From positions 1 through 35,759 of the forward strand of contig CAREUR010000011.1 in NCBI GenBank assembly GCA_948968885.1: a stretch of DNA of 35,759 nt, written 5' to 3'. Both the position numbers and the translations under genes were made by a program. Position 1 is the first letter of the stretch; the number at the start of each line of letters is the position of its first letter. The notes under the pieces are model-generated. The model searched no databases. It saw nothing but the letters and a program-made list of their open reading frames with translations, and was not told the origin of the DNA. Of this stretch, positions 23,770-32,008 are shown one piece after another. This DNA is from an uncultured Eubacteriales bacterium. Lineage in GTDB: Bacteria; Bacillota; Clostridia; Oscillospirales; Acutalibacteraceae.

Positions 23770-24840
23770 TTATTGTTGTGAGCTATTTCCTTTCTCTTTT
23801 CTCCTCTTGAGTATAAGGAGAATTAGGAAGATTAGTAAAAGTAGTAGTAGGATTCCTACCGCTGTTATGCAAATTATCTGGTACTGTGACAGGTTTTGCC
23901 ACCAGTTTGCACTTCCGTTTTCTGCTGGTTGTAGCTCTTCTGTTTCGTTGTCTCCTTGGCCGTCATTTTCTGCATTTGAACCATTTCTTTGGCCATTCCT
24001 TGAGCCACTCGAAGCGTCGTCAGATCCTGAGCCTTCACCTGACTCTCCAGCTATGCCTCTCTTCTTATTTAGTTCATCTTTTTCTGCGTCTGTTAATTCA
24101 TCTAGCGATAAGCTTATCGGGAAGTATGGAGTGTAAATCGCACCATACCAGCTACCATCAAATTTGCCATAGTGGAAGTCTTCCCCGATTTTTGGTAGTC
24201 TAACTTCAATAATATCGCCCATACCGTCGACCATCTCAATAAGTACTTCTACTCGTTCGCTAAGTGGGCTTGAAAGCGGATTTTTATTTTCGTCTAACAG
24301 CCATATCCTGCAAGTGCTATCGCTAGGATCTACATCCGCAATAAGTCTTGTGCCCTCTGGCAAAACCCTGCGCGGGCCGCTAACAATAATCTGTACCGTT
24401 TTGCCTTTAATGTTTACCGTTGTTCTTAAAACGTTCGCTTCATCATCGTTGCCTTCTAGTGCCCTTCTTTCTTCATCTGTGAACTCATCATAGATAAAGT
24501 ACGGCGAAAAGTGATGTAATTCTTGAATAACAAAAGAGTGAATTCCCCCAGGGCATTCGAGGGCATCTATAGATGATGTTTTTGTAATTTCATTCGTTCC
24601 ATCTTCGTCTGCTAATACAACTACTTCTGCTCCTTCTTCTCTAGTCTTGGCTCTCTTCAAATCTTCTGATAGCGCTACCGCCAATGTTTCGTTTTCTTCC
24701 GATCCTCCTGCAACAAAAATTCCTATCGATTCTTTTAAGTCCCAAGTGTTTTTGTCAACTTGTGTAAAAATATATATTGGTTTGTTTAAAGTTTTATATT
24801 CCTCCCCATTCTTACGAGTGACACCTATTTCAAAAAGCAC
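23770..24840 (-). CDS. Surface protein segment 5: C-terminal region and membrane anchor
   Basis: The frame is open from about 24912 (GPETFKGHWND), ahead of the GTG at 24840, so that codon is not a true start. Two short homologous beta modules are followed by a linker rich in S, G, N, D and E, including GESGEGSGSDDASSGSRNG. A membrane helix (IICITAVGILLLLLLIFLIL) and a basic tail KRRKEKG end the protein. This is a simple transmembrane wall-spanning anchor with no sortase motif. Confidence 0.6.
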   Translation of the reverse strand: MLFEIGVTRKNGEEYKTLNKPIYIFTQVDKNTWDLKESIGIFVAGGSEENETLAVALSEDLKRAKTREEGAEVVVLADEDGTNEITKTSSIDALECPGGIHSFVIQELHHFSPYFIYDEFTDEERRALEGNDDEANVLRTTVNIKGKTVQIIVSGPRRVLPEGTRLIADVDPSDSTCRIWLLDENKNPLSSPLSERVEVLIEMVDGMGDIIEVRLPKIGEDFHYGKFDGSWYGAIYTPYFPISLSLDELTDAEKDELNKKRGIAGESGEGSGSDDASSGSRNGQRNGSNAENDGQGDNETEELQPAENGSANWWQNLSQYQIICITAVGILLLLLLIFLILLILKRRKEKGNSSQQ

Positions 24841-24898
24841 ATAATTATTTCCTTCTATTGCGCCCTTATGATCGGAATCTATATCATTCCAATGTCCC

Positions 24899-27091
24899 TT
24901 AAAGGTTTCCGGGTCCTTCAGAAGTCACCCATGTTACCCAAAATCTTGATTCGTCTTCAAATATACCATCTCGATCATATAAGCCGTGCCATTTGCTAAG
25001 GGTACAAGATGTTTCTTCTAACCAAATTATTCCGTTTTTATCTTTGTTTTCTGGAAAAATTTCTACGCTTGTCGTTTTATCTGATTTTATAACAAATGCT
25101 GTATTTAAAGTTCCGATAAAATTACCTTTACCGTTTATCTCTAGCAAGTGCGAACCTTTTTTTGTCATATCGTTCAAATAAACTACCTCAAAGTCTCGGC
25201 CTTCTTTTAGAATTATTTTGGCTTCATTTACTATTGCTGTTACTATAGCTTTTGTGGTTTGAAGCGTTCCTGTATAATTTACCATAAACGGGTCTAGTCT
25301 TACACTTTCTATGTTCACCGGTAGTATTCTGTAGCTTTTTTCTACTGGTCCAGTATAATTTCCAATTCCCTTTATTCTCACATCCAATATTCCCCTTGGT
25401 TTATAGGGTTTAATGGGGATATCTACTACTTCAAAGTCTCTGTCTTCTATCAGCCCTGATACAATAACTTCCGGAATTTGCTCATGTCCATTATATAAAA
25501 TTGTAGTATAACTTAAATTTACGTCGCTATCCGTTATCGGTGCCTGCTCTATCGTAAACGTCTTTTCTACTTCTCCGCTGTAGTTGCCTTGGCCGGTTAC
25601 CTTTATTGAGTATGAATCAGACGCGTTCGTTGGGTTTTTGTCTCCTGTTACTTTATAGTCTTGGCCTTCAGTCAGCGTTACTTCATTAACCGTTACTGTT
25701 GGTATTTGCTCGTGTTCTTTTCCATCATACGGCACACTTTCGTAGCTCAACTCTACATCGCTATCCGTTATCGGTGCCTTCTCTATCATGAACGTCTTCG
25801 TTACTTCCCCGCTGTAGTTACCTCCGTCTGTGGCTGTTATTTTTACTTCGAATGGCCCTACATCTTCTCTATTTCCCTCATAGCTTACTGTATAATCTGT
25901 GCCCAATGCCAAAGTTGTCTCTCCATTTTTTACCGTGACTTCTGGTGTTATATCGCTACCTGTATATGTACCAGACTCATCCATCGTTATCATGTCGGCC
26001 GTTAGCGGCTTTTGTCCTACCAAAACCAGTGCTTCCCTTGGACAATAAACAATATTTCCGCTATCATCTTCCTTTATATTATTTATGCTTTTTAAATAGT
26101 CCCTTCCGGCTCCATCATCTGGCCAAAGTCCAACATTAAAAGGTCTTAGTATCGTATCTTTATCTAAAGTAGCACCTGTTACCCAAGTAACATCTCCTAC
26201 AAATGGGTCTTCTATTGAATATTGATACCCCTCTACAATCTGAAATTTTCCAGGAATTTTAGTACCATCAACATAAGTTGGCCAAAACGGTGGCTCTTGT
26301 GGTAATATGTTTAAAAGCTTATCTCCATATTCTGACTGTATTCCTATTCTATACGTTGCTGTTAACTTAACCCCACCATATTTACCCAAAAGAGTTATGG
26401 TAGCCAATTTTGTACCTGGCAAAGTTGTATCTTTTGGCCACGTAATAATGAAATCAATCCCTTGCGTCAGTTGTGTTTGCCCATCAAAAGCTCTTATTAT
26501 TGGTTGTATAGATTGACCAGTATATTTATAAACATCATAGTCATTATTTTCATCATCAATTATAATCCTTACATTTTCGCTGGATACCACCTTGATCTCA
26601 TATGTGGCATTTACGGTTCCTTTGTAATTTCCTTCTCCAGTTATTGGTATTAATTTTCCCCCCACGTTTGTCATATCAGCTGGCCATTTACGCATGTAGT
26701 CCGTGTTAATGGTTAAAGTTGTTTCCACACCATTTAATATATCCGTAAGCGTAATATCTGGAGTATGCACTCCCCCCGTATACACGTCTGATTCTGGATT
26801 CACTTTTATTGTTGCGTTGCTTATGTTCCTTGGCGTTATTTCAAAATCACCTTTTCCAACTTTAAGTGTTCCTGGTGTAAATTCTATGTTGTACCACGGG
26901 TCATTTGCACCTAAAGTCCCTCGAATTATCGCATTCTCATAGGTGCCTATCGTGTCTGTCTTTGCTGAGCTATCTATTGCTAATGCACCGCTTAGTTCTA
27001 TGTCTAAAGGGGTTCCTGTCGTCGCATCTGTAACCACGTAGTCAAGTTTTATATTTGTCTCGCCTTGCAATATACATTTATCCTGCGCCAC
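24899..27091 (-). CDS. Surface protein segment 4: MBG/YDG-like beta repeats
   Basis: The 730-aa frame is mostly tandem Ig-like beta modules. Each has a Y-D-G/Y-T-G entry, a T-x-x-x-G-x-D-Y/F-x-V core and a G-N-Y-S/T-G-x-V-x-K-x-F/Y closing strand: GGNYSGEVTKTFMIE, GQGNYSGEVEKTFTIE, GIGNYTGPVEKSYRI. Such MBG/YDG-type repeats are typical of cell-surface adhesins and stalk proteins of Firmicutes. True sequence enters upstream of the listed start (about 27105, GKRNVKVVAQDKC) and leaves at CCC 24910-24913; the final GNL is spurious. Confidence 0.6.
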   Translation of the reverse strand: MAQDKCILQGETNIKLDYVVTDATTGTPLDIELSGALAIDSSAKTDTIGTYENAIIRGTLGANDPWYNIEFTPGTLKVGKGDFEITPRNISNATIKVNPESDVYTGGVHTPDITLTDILNGVETTLTINTDYMRKWPADMTNVGGKLIPITGEGNYKGTVNATYEIKVVSSENVRIIIDDENNDYDVYKYTGQSIQPIIRAFDGQTQLTQGIDFIITWPKDTTLPGTKLATITLLGKYGGVKLTATYRIGIQSEYGDKLLNILPQEPPFWPTYVDGTKIPGKFQIVEGYQYSIEDPFVGDVTWVTGATLDKDTILRPFNVGLWPDDGAGRDYLKSINNIKEDDSGNIVYCPREALVLVGQKPLTADMITMDESGTYTGSDITPEVTVKNGETTLALGTDYTVSYEGNREDVGPFEVKITATDGGNYSGEVTKTFMIEKAPITDSDVELSYESVPYDGKEHEQIPTVTVNEVTLTEGQDYKVTGDKNPTNASDSYSIKVTGQGNYSGEVEKTFTIEQAPITDSDVNLSYTTILYNGHEQIPEVIVSGLIEDRDFEVVDIPIKPYKPRGILDVRIKGIGNYTGPVEKSYRILPVNIESVRLDPFMVNYTGTLQTTKAIVTAIVNEAKIILKEGRDFEVVYLNDMTKKGSHLLEINGKGNFIGTLNTAFVIKSDKTTSVEIFPENKDKNGIIWLEETSCTLSKWHGLYDRDGIFEDESRFWVTWVTSEGPGNL
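25521..26010 (-). repeat. Tandem 234-bp (78-aa) repeats in the surface protein gene
   Basis: Near-identical DNA recurs at a 234-base period: ACGTCGCTATCCGTTATCGG starts at 25521 and its near copy at 25755. Each encodes a KTF(T/M)IE(K/Q)APITDSDV joint between beta modules. A third, more diverged copy follows near 25990. Close repeats of this kind can recombine and change repeat number. Confidence 0.7.
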
Positions 27092-27617
27092 AACTTTTAC
27101 GTTTCTTTTTCCCTACGTTAAATAGCGCTGGCACACGCAAACCACCCAGAGTTGCGTTCCATAAAGGCATTTGTGCCCAGTTGTACGTGTCCTTCACTGA
27201 CGCGTCTGGCGTAAGTAGATAATAAAATTCATTTGGGTTGCCCGCTGTGGTAACATCCCCCACCGTAGTGCTAGCTGCATTTGGGTTACTGTATACTACC
27301 GGAATGTCCGCACTGTCGTATGTAGGACTTCTAAAATAGGTCGGCCACTGCGTACTTGGAAATACCGCACTTAGCAGGTCTCCAAAAACCGCATCTATTG
27401 CCGTAGTCGGTGCTGTGTAACTTGGCACCGGTTTGTCTTTAATGGTAAAAGAGAATGCTTCAGAGTACTTCCGTTCAAGGTTGTCACTTGCGGCGGTGGC
27501 CATAACGTAATAGATCCTTAGCTGTTGGCGTTCCACTTTGCCATGTGCTGCCAGCTGTTTGGCTTCGGTATTGGAAGGACATATCATCTTTTGAAAACCC
27601 TGTGATTGTAATTCCAT
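27078..27617 (-). CDS. Surface protein segment 3
   Basis: Real sequence begins near YVMATAASDNLERKYSEAF (about 27510) and runs through FTIKDKPVPSYTAPTTAIDA and PNEFYYLLTPDASV to LRVPALFNVG. It then loses frame at the A5 run 27106-27110. The listed first ~35 residues and the tail KKKRKSCGAG are out-of-frame. This stretch joins the N-terminal region to the beta repeats. Confidence 0.5.
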   Translation of the reverse strand: MELQSQGFQKMICPSNTEAKQLAAHGKVERQQLRIYYVMATAASDNLERKYSEAFSFTIKDKPVPSYTAPTTAIDAVFGDLLSAVFPSTQWPTYFRSPTYDSADIPVVYSNPNAASTTVGDVTTAGNPNEFYYLLTPDASVKDTYNWAQMPLWNATLGGLRVPALFNVGKKKRKSCGAG

Positions 27618-28815
27618 CAGTTGGAATGTTCACCAGGGCCCCTGTATATTCTATTTCCATACCATTGTTGCTTAAATCGCCGCTTAAAATTATTCCTGTT
27701 TTTGTTTCCGAGTATCCCACCGTGCTAGAGTTAAACCTCACCGGCTCTAGGGCCGCCTGCACTAAATAAGTACCATCGCCACTGTAGCCAATTGGCCACC
27801 AAAATTTGTTACCAAGGCGTATCGCATTTTTAGGAGTCGTCTCGGAGTTAATGAAAATATTACCCATAAAAGGTCCCCATTCCGCGTAACGAAAACTAGG
27901 ATCTAAAACAAAAGCACTTCCGTTCCAATGGTAACCCCACGGATATGAGGCTTTCCTGCTAGCACCTAGGTCTTTTACTTCAATCCACGTTAATAAAAGA
28001 TATTCTTTTAGGTCATTTTTAGTTTTTCCCAAATTTATTGTTACTGTCCCACTTCCTCTTGACACAGCTCCAGCTCCATTTATACAAGTTATATCTCCAT
28101 TACTTTCCTTCTTCATTGCCTGCACAACCAAATATGCTGCTTCATAAGTATCATTTAAATAATATGCACAGTTAAGAGAACCATTTTCATTAACAGATAC
28201 AGAATTTATGAAGTCAAAACCATGTGATAAAGAAAATGCTGTCATGCTATATGGTGGGTTTGCGCAACCATAATTAGCATCAAAATCGTACGTTCCTGGA
28301 ATCGTCCTTTCAATAGGCCCGCTTAAGAGCGAATTCTCAATTTCAGACAACGTCGGCGCCCAAACCGCTAAGGGCAGACATAGATTAATAATCGGCCTAG
28401 TATAAGTGTTAGATGCATTAACAGCCACATTTTCGCTCAGCCCCGTGTTACTAAACCCAGCTATGTATGAACCGTTTGGTGTGCAAGTTATAACTTTATT
28501 TTCAGCAACAGAAGAATCTACCCAAGGAACAGCATAAACAAAGTCAGCAACGTTTGTAGGCTCTAGCTTTAATGCTAGTTTTGAGCCCCCGCCAGCGCGC
28601 GGCATAATTGCATTAAAACTTGGTATAACCACTTTATCCGTTAATTTACGGTACGACCCCGCCCCATCAGGAGAATAATACGTAATGCCACGAAGATTTT
28701 CATACTCTCCAGCCGAAAAGTTCTTTGCATAGCCACTTGTGTTGTTGCTTGTCCCCCTTTGAGTCCAGCTTAAAGTTTTTGTCCGTTGGTGCTTCTGTTC
28801 CACTGTTGGGTACAC
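27484..28815 (-). CDS. Surface protein segment 2: N-terminal domain region
   Basis: Real sequence begins around RGTSNNTSGYAKNFSAGEY just after the G5 run; the first ~20 listed residues are out-of-frame. It continues through TDKVVIPSF, NTYTRPIINLCLPLAVW and a beta-rich, aromatic region (YPWGYHWNGSAF, KFWWPIGYSGDGTYLVQA) to GITITGFSKDDMSFQYR. The DUF6273-like flow (S-D-A-R-x-W ... D-K-V ... R-P-x-x-N-L) is an inference from memory. The frame is lost near 27510; the C-terminal RYGHRRK is spurious. No start codon or ribosome site of its own is expected. Confidence 0.5.
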   Translation of the reverse strand: MYPTVEQKHQRTKTLSWTQRGTSNNTSGYAKNFSAGEYENLRGITYYSPDGAGSYRKLTDKVVIPSFNAIMPRAGGGSKLALKLEPTNVADFVYAVPWVDSSVAENKVITCTPNGSYIAGFSNTGLSENVAVNASNTYTRPIINLCLPLAVWAPTLSEIENSLLSGPIERTIPGTYDFDANYGCANPPYSMTAFSLSHGFDFINSVSVNENGSLNCAYYLNDTYEAAYLVVQAMKKESNGDITCINGAGAVSRGSGTVTINLGKTKNDLKEYLLLTWIEVKDLGASRKASYPWGYHWNGSAFVLDPSFRYAEWGPFMGNIFINSETTPKNAIRLGNKFWWPIGYSGDGTYLVQAALEPVRFNSSTVGYSETKTGIILSGDLSNNGMEIEYTGALVNIPTDGITITGFSKDDMSFQYRSQTAGSTWQSGTPTAKDLLRYGHRRK

Positions 28816-29023
28816 TGGTGGCTAGCCCGTTGTTAAACCACGCACGGGCGTCACTGCGGGCCCAATAACTGGCGTCGGCCTGGCTCGTACACTTGTCCGA
28901 CTCCGCTGCGGCCTTAAAACTAAAGTTTAGCGGCAATATCGGCAGCACCATAGCCAGGCAAATCCCCACCGATATGCCCTTTTTTACAATTTTTTTGGTC
29001 ACTTTCACGATTCTACTGCACAT
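28700..29023 (-). CDS. Surface protein segment 1: signal peptide and N-terminus
   Basis: ATG 29023 has AGGAGG ten bases upstream. A basic start (RIVKVTKKIVKK) and hydrophobic core (ISVGICLAMVLPILPLNF) form a signal peptide cut near AAAES. The true frame continues through YWARSDARAWFNNGLATS to NFKLDSKG and leaves this frame at the G5 run 28753-28757. The last 18 residues (from about DKQQHKW) are then out-of-frame. If no correction occurs, the cell makes only this 107-aa secreted stub. Confidence 0.6.
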   Translation of the reverse strand: MCSRIVKVTKKIVKKGISVGICLAMVLPILPLNFSFKAAAESDKCTSQADASYWARSDARAWFNNGLATSVPNSGTEAPTDKNFKLDSKGDKQQHKWLCKELFGWRV

Positions 29024-29149
29024 TGTCTCTGTTCCTCCTTGTGTTAATTTTTCTCAATCCTTTATTCTTTTCGCAAAAATTATTAATTTCTGCCATAAAA
29101 TCAATCATAAATCTTCGTACTCCTGTTCATTTTAGTCTACATATTTTGA

Positions 29150-29178
29150 ATTTTATCATATTTTTTAATTGTTCACAA
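29150..29178 (-). promoter_or_regulatory. Promoter of the giant surface protein gene
   Basis: On the minus strand -35 TTGTGA (29173-29178), a 17-base spacer and -10 TAAAAT (29150-29155) with an extended TG. The start would be near 29143, about 120 bases before ATG. The rest of 29024-29394 is AT-rich and holds only this and the aro terminator. Confidence 0.5.
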
Positions 29179-29321
29179 TATATTTTTTATTAGAATTTTC
29201 CAATTATTTTTTATGTAAATTTCCAATGCTTTTCGTCAAATGGATAAGCCAAAAATTGTATTTTTTAAACATCGCCCTTTGTTTTTGCAAAATTATACAT
29301 TTTTAGGCTAAAATTTTGTAA

Positions 29322-29367
29322 TAAAAACAAAAAATTATGGAAGCCAGCAAACCCCGCTAGCTTCCAT
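29322..29367 (-). terminator. Strong terminator of the aro operon
   Basis: On the minus strand a 12-bp stem ATGGAAGCTAGC/GCTGGCTTCCAT (29356-29367 with 29337-29348, one G-T pair) has a 7-base loop and is followed by AATTTTTTGTTTTTA. It lies 27 bases after the chorismate mutase stop. Confidence 0.85.
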
Positions 29368-29394
29368 ATCGGCAGCAATAAATAAATTTTTAAA

Positions 29395-29670
29395 TTAGTC
29401 TTCTTTCGCGCTGTTTCGCGCTTCTTGCTGAATCAATTTGCTTGCGTTTAAAATCTCTAAAAAAATCGGCAAAACAAATTTATAGCTCTTGCCCGAATCA
29501 AGTTTCACCCTGCTCAAAATCGCATGCTCGCGGGATTCATCGTAAATCGGCAAACCGTTGTCCAACTTTATTTTCGCAATAATCCCCGAATATTCAAGCC
29601 TTTTCAAAATCAGAATTAAAAGTTCATCGTCAAGAGCATCGATCTGTCGCCGGACTTCCTCTAATCTCAT
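29395..29670 (-). CDS. Chorismate mutase (AroQ class)
   Basis: A 91-aa all-helical monofunctional chorismate mutase that turns chorismate into prephenate for phenylalanine and tyrosine. The CM type 2 pattern is clear: LEEVRRQIDALDDELLILIL with the active-site Arg, an R-x-x-x-S helix, then K in AKIKLDNGLPIYD, then D-x-x-R-E (DESREHAIL). A polar helix follows (LNASKLIQQEA). Its ATG overlaps the aroC stop by four bases, so it is translationally coupled as the last gene of the operon. Symbols in use (aroQ, aroH, pheA-N) vary, so none is given. Confidence 0.88.
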   Translation of the reverse strand: MRLEEVRRQIDALDDELLILILKRLEYSGIIAKIKLDNGLPIYDESREHAILSRVKLDSGKSYKFVLPIFLEILNASKLIQQEARNSAKED

Positions 29671-30752
29671 AATAAATTCGCCTCTTTAAAAAAGTCCAAA
29701 ATCGCGATGGCGGAGACCGCCTCCACCACGGGCACCCCCCTTGGCACTATGCACGGGTCGTGCCGGCCAGAAGCCGAAATCTTCGCCGGCTGGTTAGTCT
29801 GAACGTTCACGGTATCTTGCTGCTTCGCGATGGACGGCGTCGGCTTAACCGCGCATCGAAACACTATCGGCATACCAGAAGAAATCCCGCCCAAAATGCC
29901 GCCATGGTTGTTCGTTTTGGTGGATATTTTTCCACCCCGCACTACAAAAGCGTCGTTGTTTTGGCTGCCAAGCATATTCACAGCGGCAAAACCCGCGCCA
30001 AATTCGATGCCTTTAATCGCAGGAATCGCAAAAACCAGCGCCGAAAGCTTGCTTTCAATACCGCCAAATATCGGATCCCCCAGCCCAGGCGGAACATTAC
30101 CCACAGCGCACTCAATAATCCCGCCAACACTGTCACCTTCGCTCTTAGCCTGCAAAATTTTTCGAACCATTTTCCCCTTCGCCTCAGCATCAATCACAGG
30201 GAAAACCTCTTGAGATAGCCCTCTTAGCAGACCTGCCGGGATCTCTACTCCAAAGCGGTCGTCAAAAACGTCAAAAATAGAGTAAACATGGGCACCGATG
30301 AGCACTCCCCGCCGCTCCAAAATCTGACGGCAAATAGCTCCACAAAAGGTCAATGCCGCAGTCAACCGGCCAGAAAGATGCCCTCCACCTCGGGCTTCGT
30401 TAAACCCGCAGTACTTTACACCAGCAGTGTAGTCTGCATGACCCGGCCTAACTAGGTTTTTTAGGCTTTCATAGCTCTTTGACTTTGCATTTTCGTTCTC
30501 TATTATGCCGCAAATCGGCGCACCCGTCGTGTAGCCATTTATCACACCAGATATGACTTTCGGCCTGTCCGATTCTCTACGCTCGGTTGCAGTATCACTC
30601 AGCCCCGGCGCTCTGCGCTGCATTTGCAGATAAACTTGCTCAAAATCAATTTTTTCACCCGCAGAAATACCGTCCAAAACCGCACCAATAGCTGCACCAT
30701 GGCTCTCGCCAAATATGGAAATCCCTATGCGTCCGCTATAAATCGAGGACAT
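29667..30752 (-). CDS. aroC: Chorismate synthase
   Basis: This enzyme makes chorismate from 5-enolpyruvylshikimate-3-phosphate using reduced FMN, the last shikimate step. The 361-aa product begins with a canonical GESHGAAIGAVLDG signature. ARGGGHLSGRLTAALTFCGA follows, then GDPIFGGIESKLSALVFAIP with AIKGIEFGAGF. The third signature, RHDPCIVPRGVPV, lies near the end. GGGGG lies about eight bases before ATG, inside the end of aroA; the genes overlap by 17 bases. It overlaps the mutase gene downstream by four. Confidence 0.97.
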   Translation of the reverse strand: MSSIYSGRIGISIFGESHGAAIGAVLDGISAGEKIDFEQVYLQMQRRAPGLSDTATERRESDRPKVISGVINGYTTGAPICGIIENENAKSKSYESLKNLVRPGHADYTAGVKYCGFNEARGGGHLSGRLTAALTFCGAICRQILERRGVLIGAHVYSIFDVFDDRFGVEIPAGLLRGLSQEVFPVIDAEAKGKMVRKILQAKSEGDSVGGIIECAVGNVPPGLGDPIFGGIESKLSALVFAIPAIKGIEFGAGFAAVNMLGSQNNDAFVVRGGKISTKTNNHGGILGGISSGMPIVFRCAVKPTPSIAKQQDTVNVQTNQPAKISASGRHDPCIVPRGVPVVEAVSAIAILDFFKEANLL

Positions 30753-32004
30753 TCACACAGCCCCCTAGCTTGTTGTAGTCTTCAAAAAACGATGGATACG
30801 ACTTGCTTATGCTCTCTGCGTCCGATATGCAGACCTTGTCTCTAGCCATAATCGCCGCAATAGCGAACGCCATAACAATCCGATGATCGCTAAACCCGTT
30901 TATTTTGGCGTTTTCAAAGAATTTTTGCCCATAAATCAAAAGGCCATCATCCGCCTCCGTCACGTTCACACCCAAGCTTTTTAGCCCGGCATAAAGCGAC
31001 TTCAGGCGGTTACTTTCCTTAAACTTTAGCCGAGATGCCCCAAAAATCCGAGTCGAGCCCTCAGCGCAAGCCCCCAATATCGCTAAAACTGGCACTAAAT
31101 CTGGAATCCGCCCTGCAAAAATATTTCCTCCCACCAGTGTTTCGGGCGAAACCATAACTTCATCATCGCCAAAACTAACATTGGCGCCCATCCTGCTCAG
31201 CAAATCAGCGATAATTCTGTCCCCCTGCAAAGAATTCGGATTCACGCCGCGCACCGTCACGGGCTCTCCGATGGCTCCAGCCGCCAAAAAAAATGCCGTC
31301 TGCGACCAGTCGCCCTCAACGGCATAATTCCTCGCGCGATATCTCTGATTCCCAGGAATCCTAAACCCGTGCTCGGTCTTGGTCACCGTCACACCAAAGT
31401 CCGCCATGGTCTTCGCCGTCATGTCGATGTATCCGCTGCTGCCACACGCCGTCGTTAGGATAATCTCGCTGTCTCCCGGCAAAAGCGGCAATGCGAATAA
31501 AAGTCCCGAAACGAACTGCGAACTGATGTCCTGCGATATCAAAAATTTGCCCGGCATAAGTCTTCCACTTACCGAAAACGGCAACGCTCCGGCATATTTG
31601 CACTCTACTCCAAAGTTCGGCAATATCTCCGAAAAAACACCCATCGGCCGCGATACCAACGTGCTAGTCCCCTCAAACTTCGCAGATATCCCAAAAGCGC
31701 AAACAATCGGAATCAAAAAGCGCAACGTAGACCCCGATTCACTGCAGTTTATAGTTATATGATCCTTTAAAAATGCGGCCCGAGCGTCAATGATAAGTCT
31801 CTCAGAAACCAAATTGACAAATGTGCCCAACGTTCTAGCGGCGTTGATCGTCGCCATGACGTCGTTGGACAGCTCCACAGGGTATATCTCACAAACCCCT
31901 CGACTGAGTAGCGCGCAAATTATCGCCCGGTGGGTGTAGCTCTTAGACGGCGGCGCAACGATGGTTCCGGAAAGCTTTCGTGGAGTAATAAGTGCAGTGC
32001 TCAT
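30736..32004 (-). CDS. aroA: 3-phosphoshikimate 1-carboxyvinyltransferase (EPSP synthase)
   Basis: This enzyme transfers the enolpyruvyl group of PEP to shikimate-3-phosphate. The 422-aa product shows the N-terminal APPSKSYTHRA lysine/serine motif, the PEP-binding NCSESGSTLRFL, and SSQFVSGLLFALPLL. SNRLKSLYAGLKSLG and the final FSDHRIVMAFAIAA follow. The PEP loop reads SGSTLR, where class I enzymes usually have NAGTA-M-R, so a class II-like sequence is suggested; inhibitor response cannot be judged by eye. ATG 32004 is chosen because GGAGG lies eight bases upstream, inside the last codons of aroB; a TTG at 32019 would lose that site. Confidence 0.96.
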   Translation of the reverse strand: MSTALITPRKLSGTIVAPPSKSYTHRAIICALLSRGVCEIYPVELSNDVMATINAARTLGTFVNLVSERLIIDARAAFLKDHITINCSESGSTLRFLIPIVCAFGISAKFEGTSTLVSRPMGVFSEILPNFGVECKYAGALPFSVSGRLMPGKFLISQDISSQFVSGLLFALPLLPGDSEIILTTACGSSGYIDMTAKTMADFGVTVTKTEHGFRIPGNQRYRARNYAVEGDWSQTAFFLAAGAIGEPVTVRGVNPNSLQGDRIIADLLSRMGANVSFGDDEVMVSPETLVGGNIFAGRIPDLVPVLAILGACAEGSTRIFGASRLKFKESNRLKSLYAGLKSLGVNVTEADDGLLIYGQKFFENAKINGFSDHRIVMAFAIAAIMARDKVCISDAESISKSYPSFFEDYNKLGGCVNVLDL

Positions 32005-32008
32005 CAAA

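Larger units (their letters stand above)
23770..29023 (-). pseudogene. Giant repeat-containing surface protein gene broken by four single-base frameshifts
   Basis: Five overlapping open frames on this strand read as one protein if one extra base is removed at each of four places. These are the G5 run at 28753-28757, the TT near 27510, the A5 run at 27106-27110 and the CCC near 24910-24913. Protein similarity to itself and to typical clostridial surface proteins continues smoothly across each joint. Removing four bases from 5,254 leaves 1,750 exact codons. The restored 1,749-aa protein has a signal peptide, an N-terminal region resembling DUF6273-type domains (DARAWFNNGL, TYTRPIINL), MBG/YDG-like beta repeats of about 78 aa, an S/G/N/D-rich linker and a C-terminal membrane anchor with a basic tail. 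No LPxTG motif is present. No such lesions occur in the neighbouring genes, so this may be decay, locus-specific sequencing error or phase variation. Confidence 0.75.

Noticed and set aside
23770..23900. Sortase (LPxTG) anchoring of the surface protein.
   Set aside because: No LPxTG-like motif precedes the C-terminal hydrophobic helix; it looks like a plain membrane anchor.
25521..26010. CRISPR array from the regular spacing.
   Set aside because: The 234-base period, in-frame coding and absence of short identical repeats with unique spacers rule it out.
24840..29023. Programmed ribosomal frameshifting to explain the split surface protein.
   Set aside because: Four separate same-direction shifts without classical slippery heptamers or downstream structures are far less likely than indels, sequencing error or phase variation.
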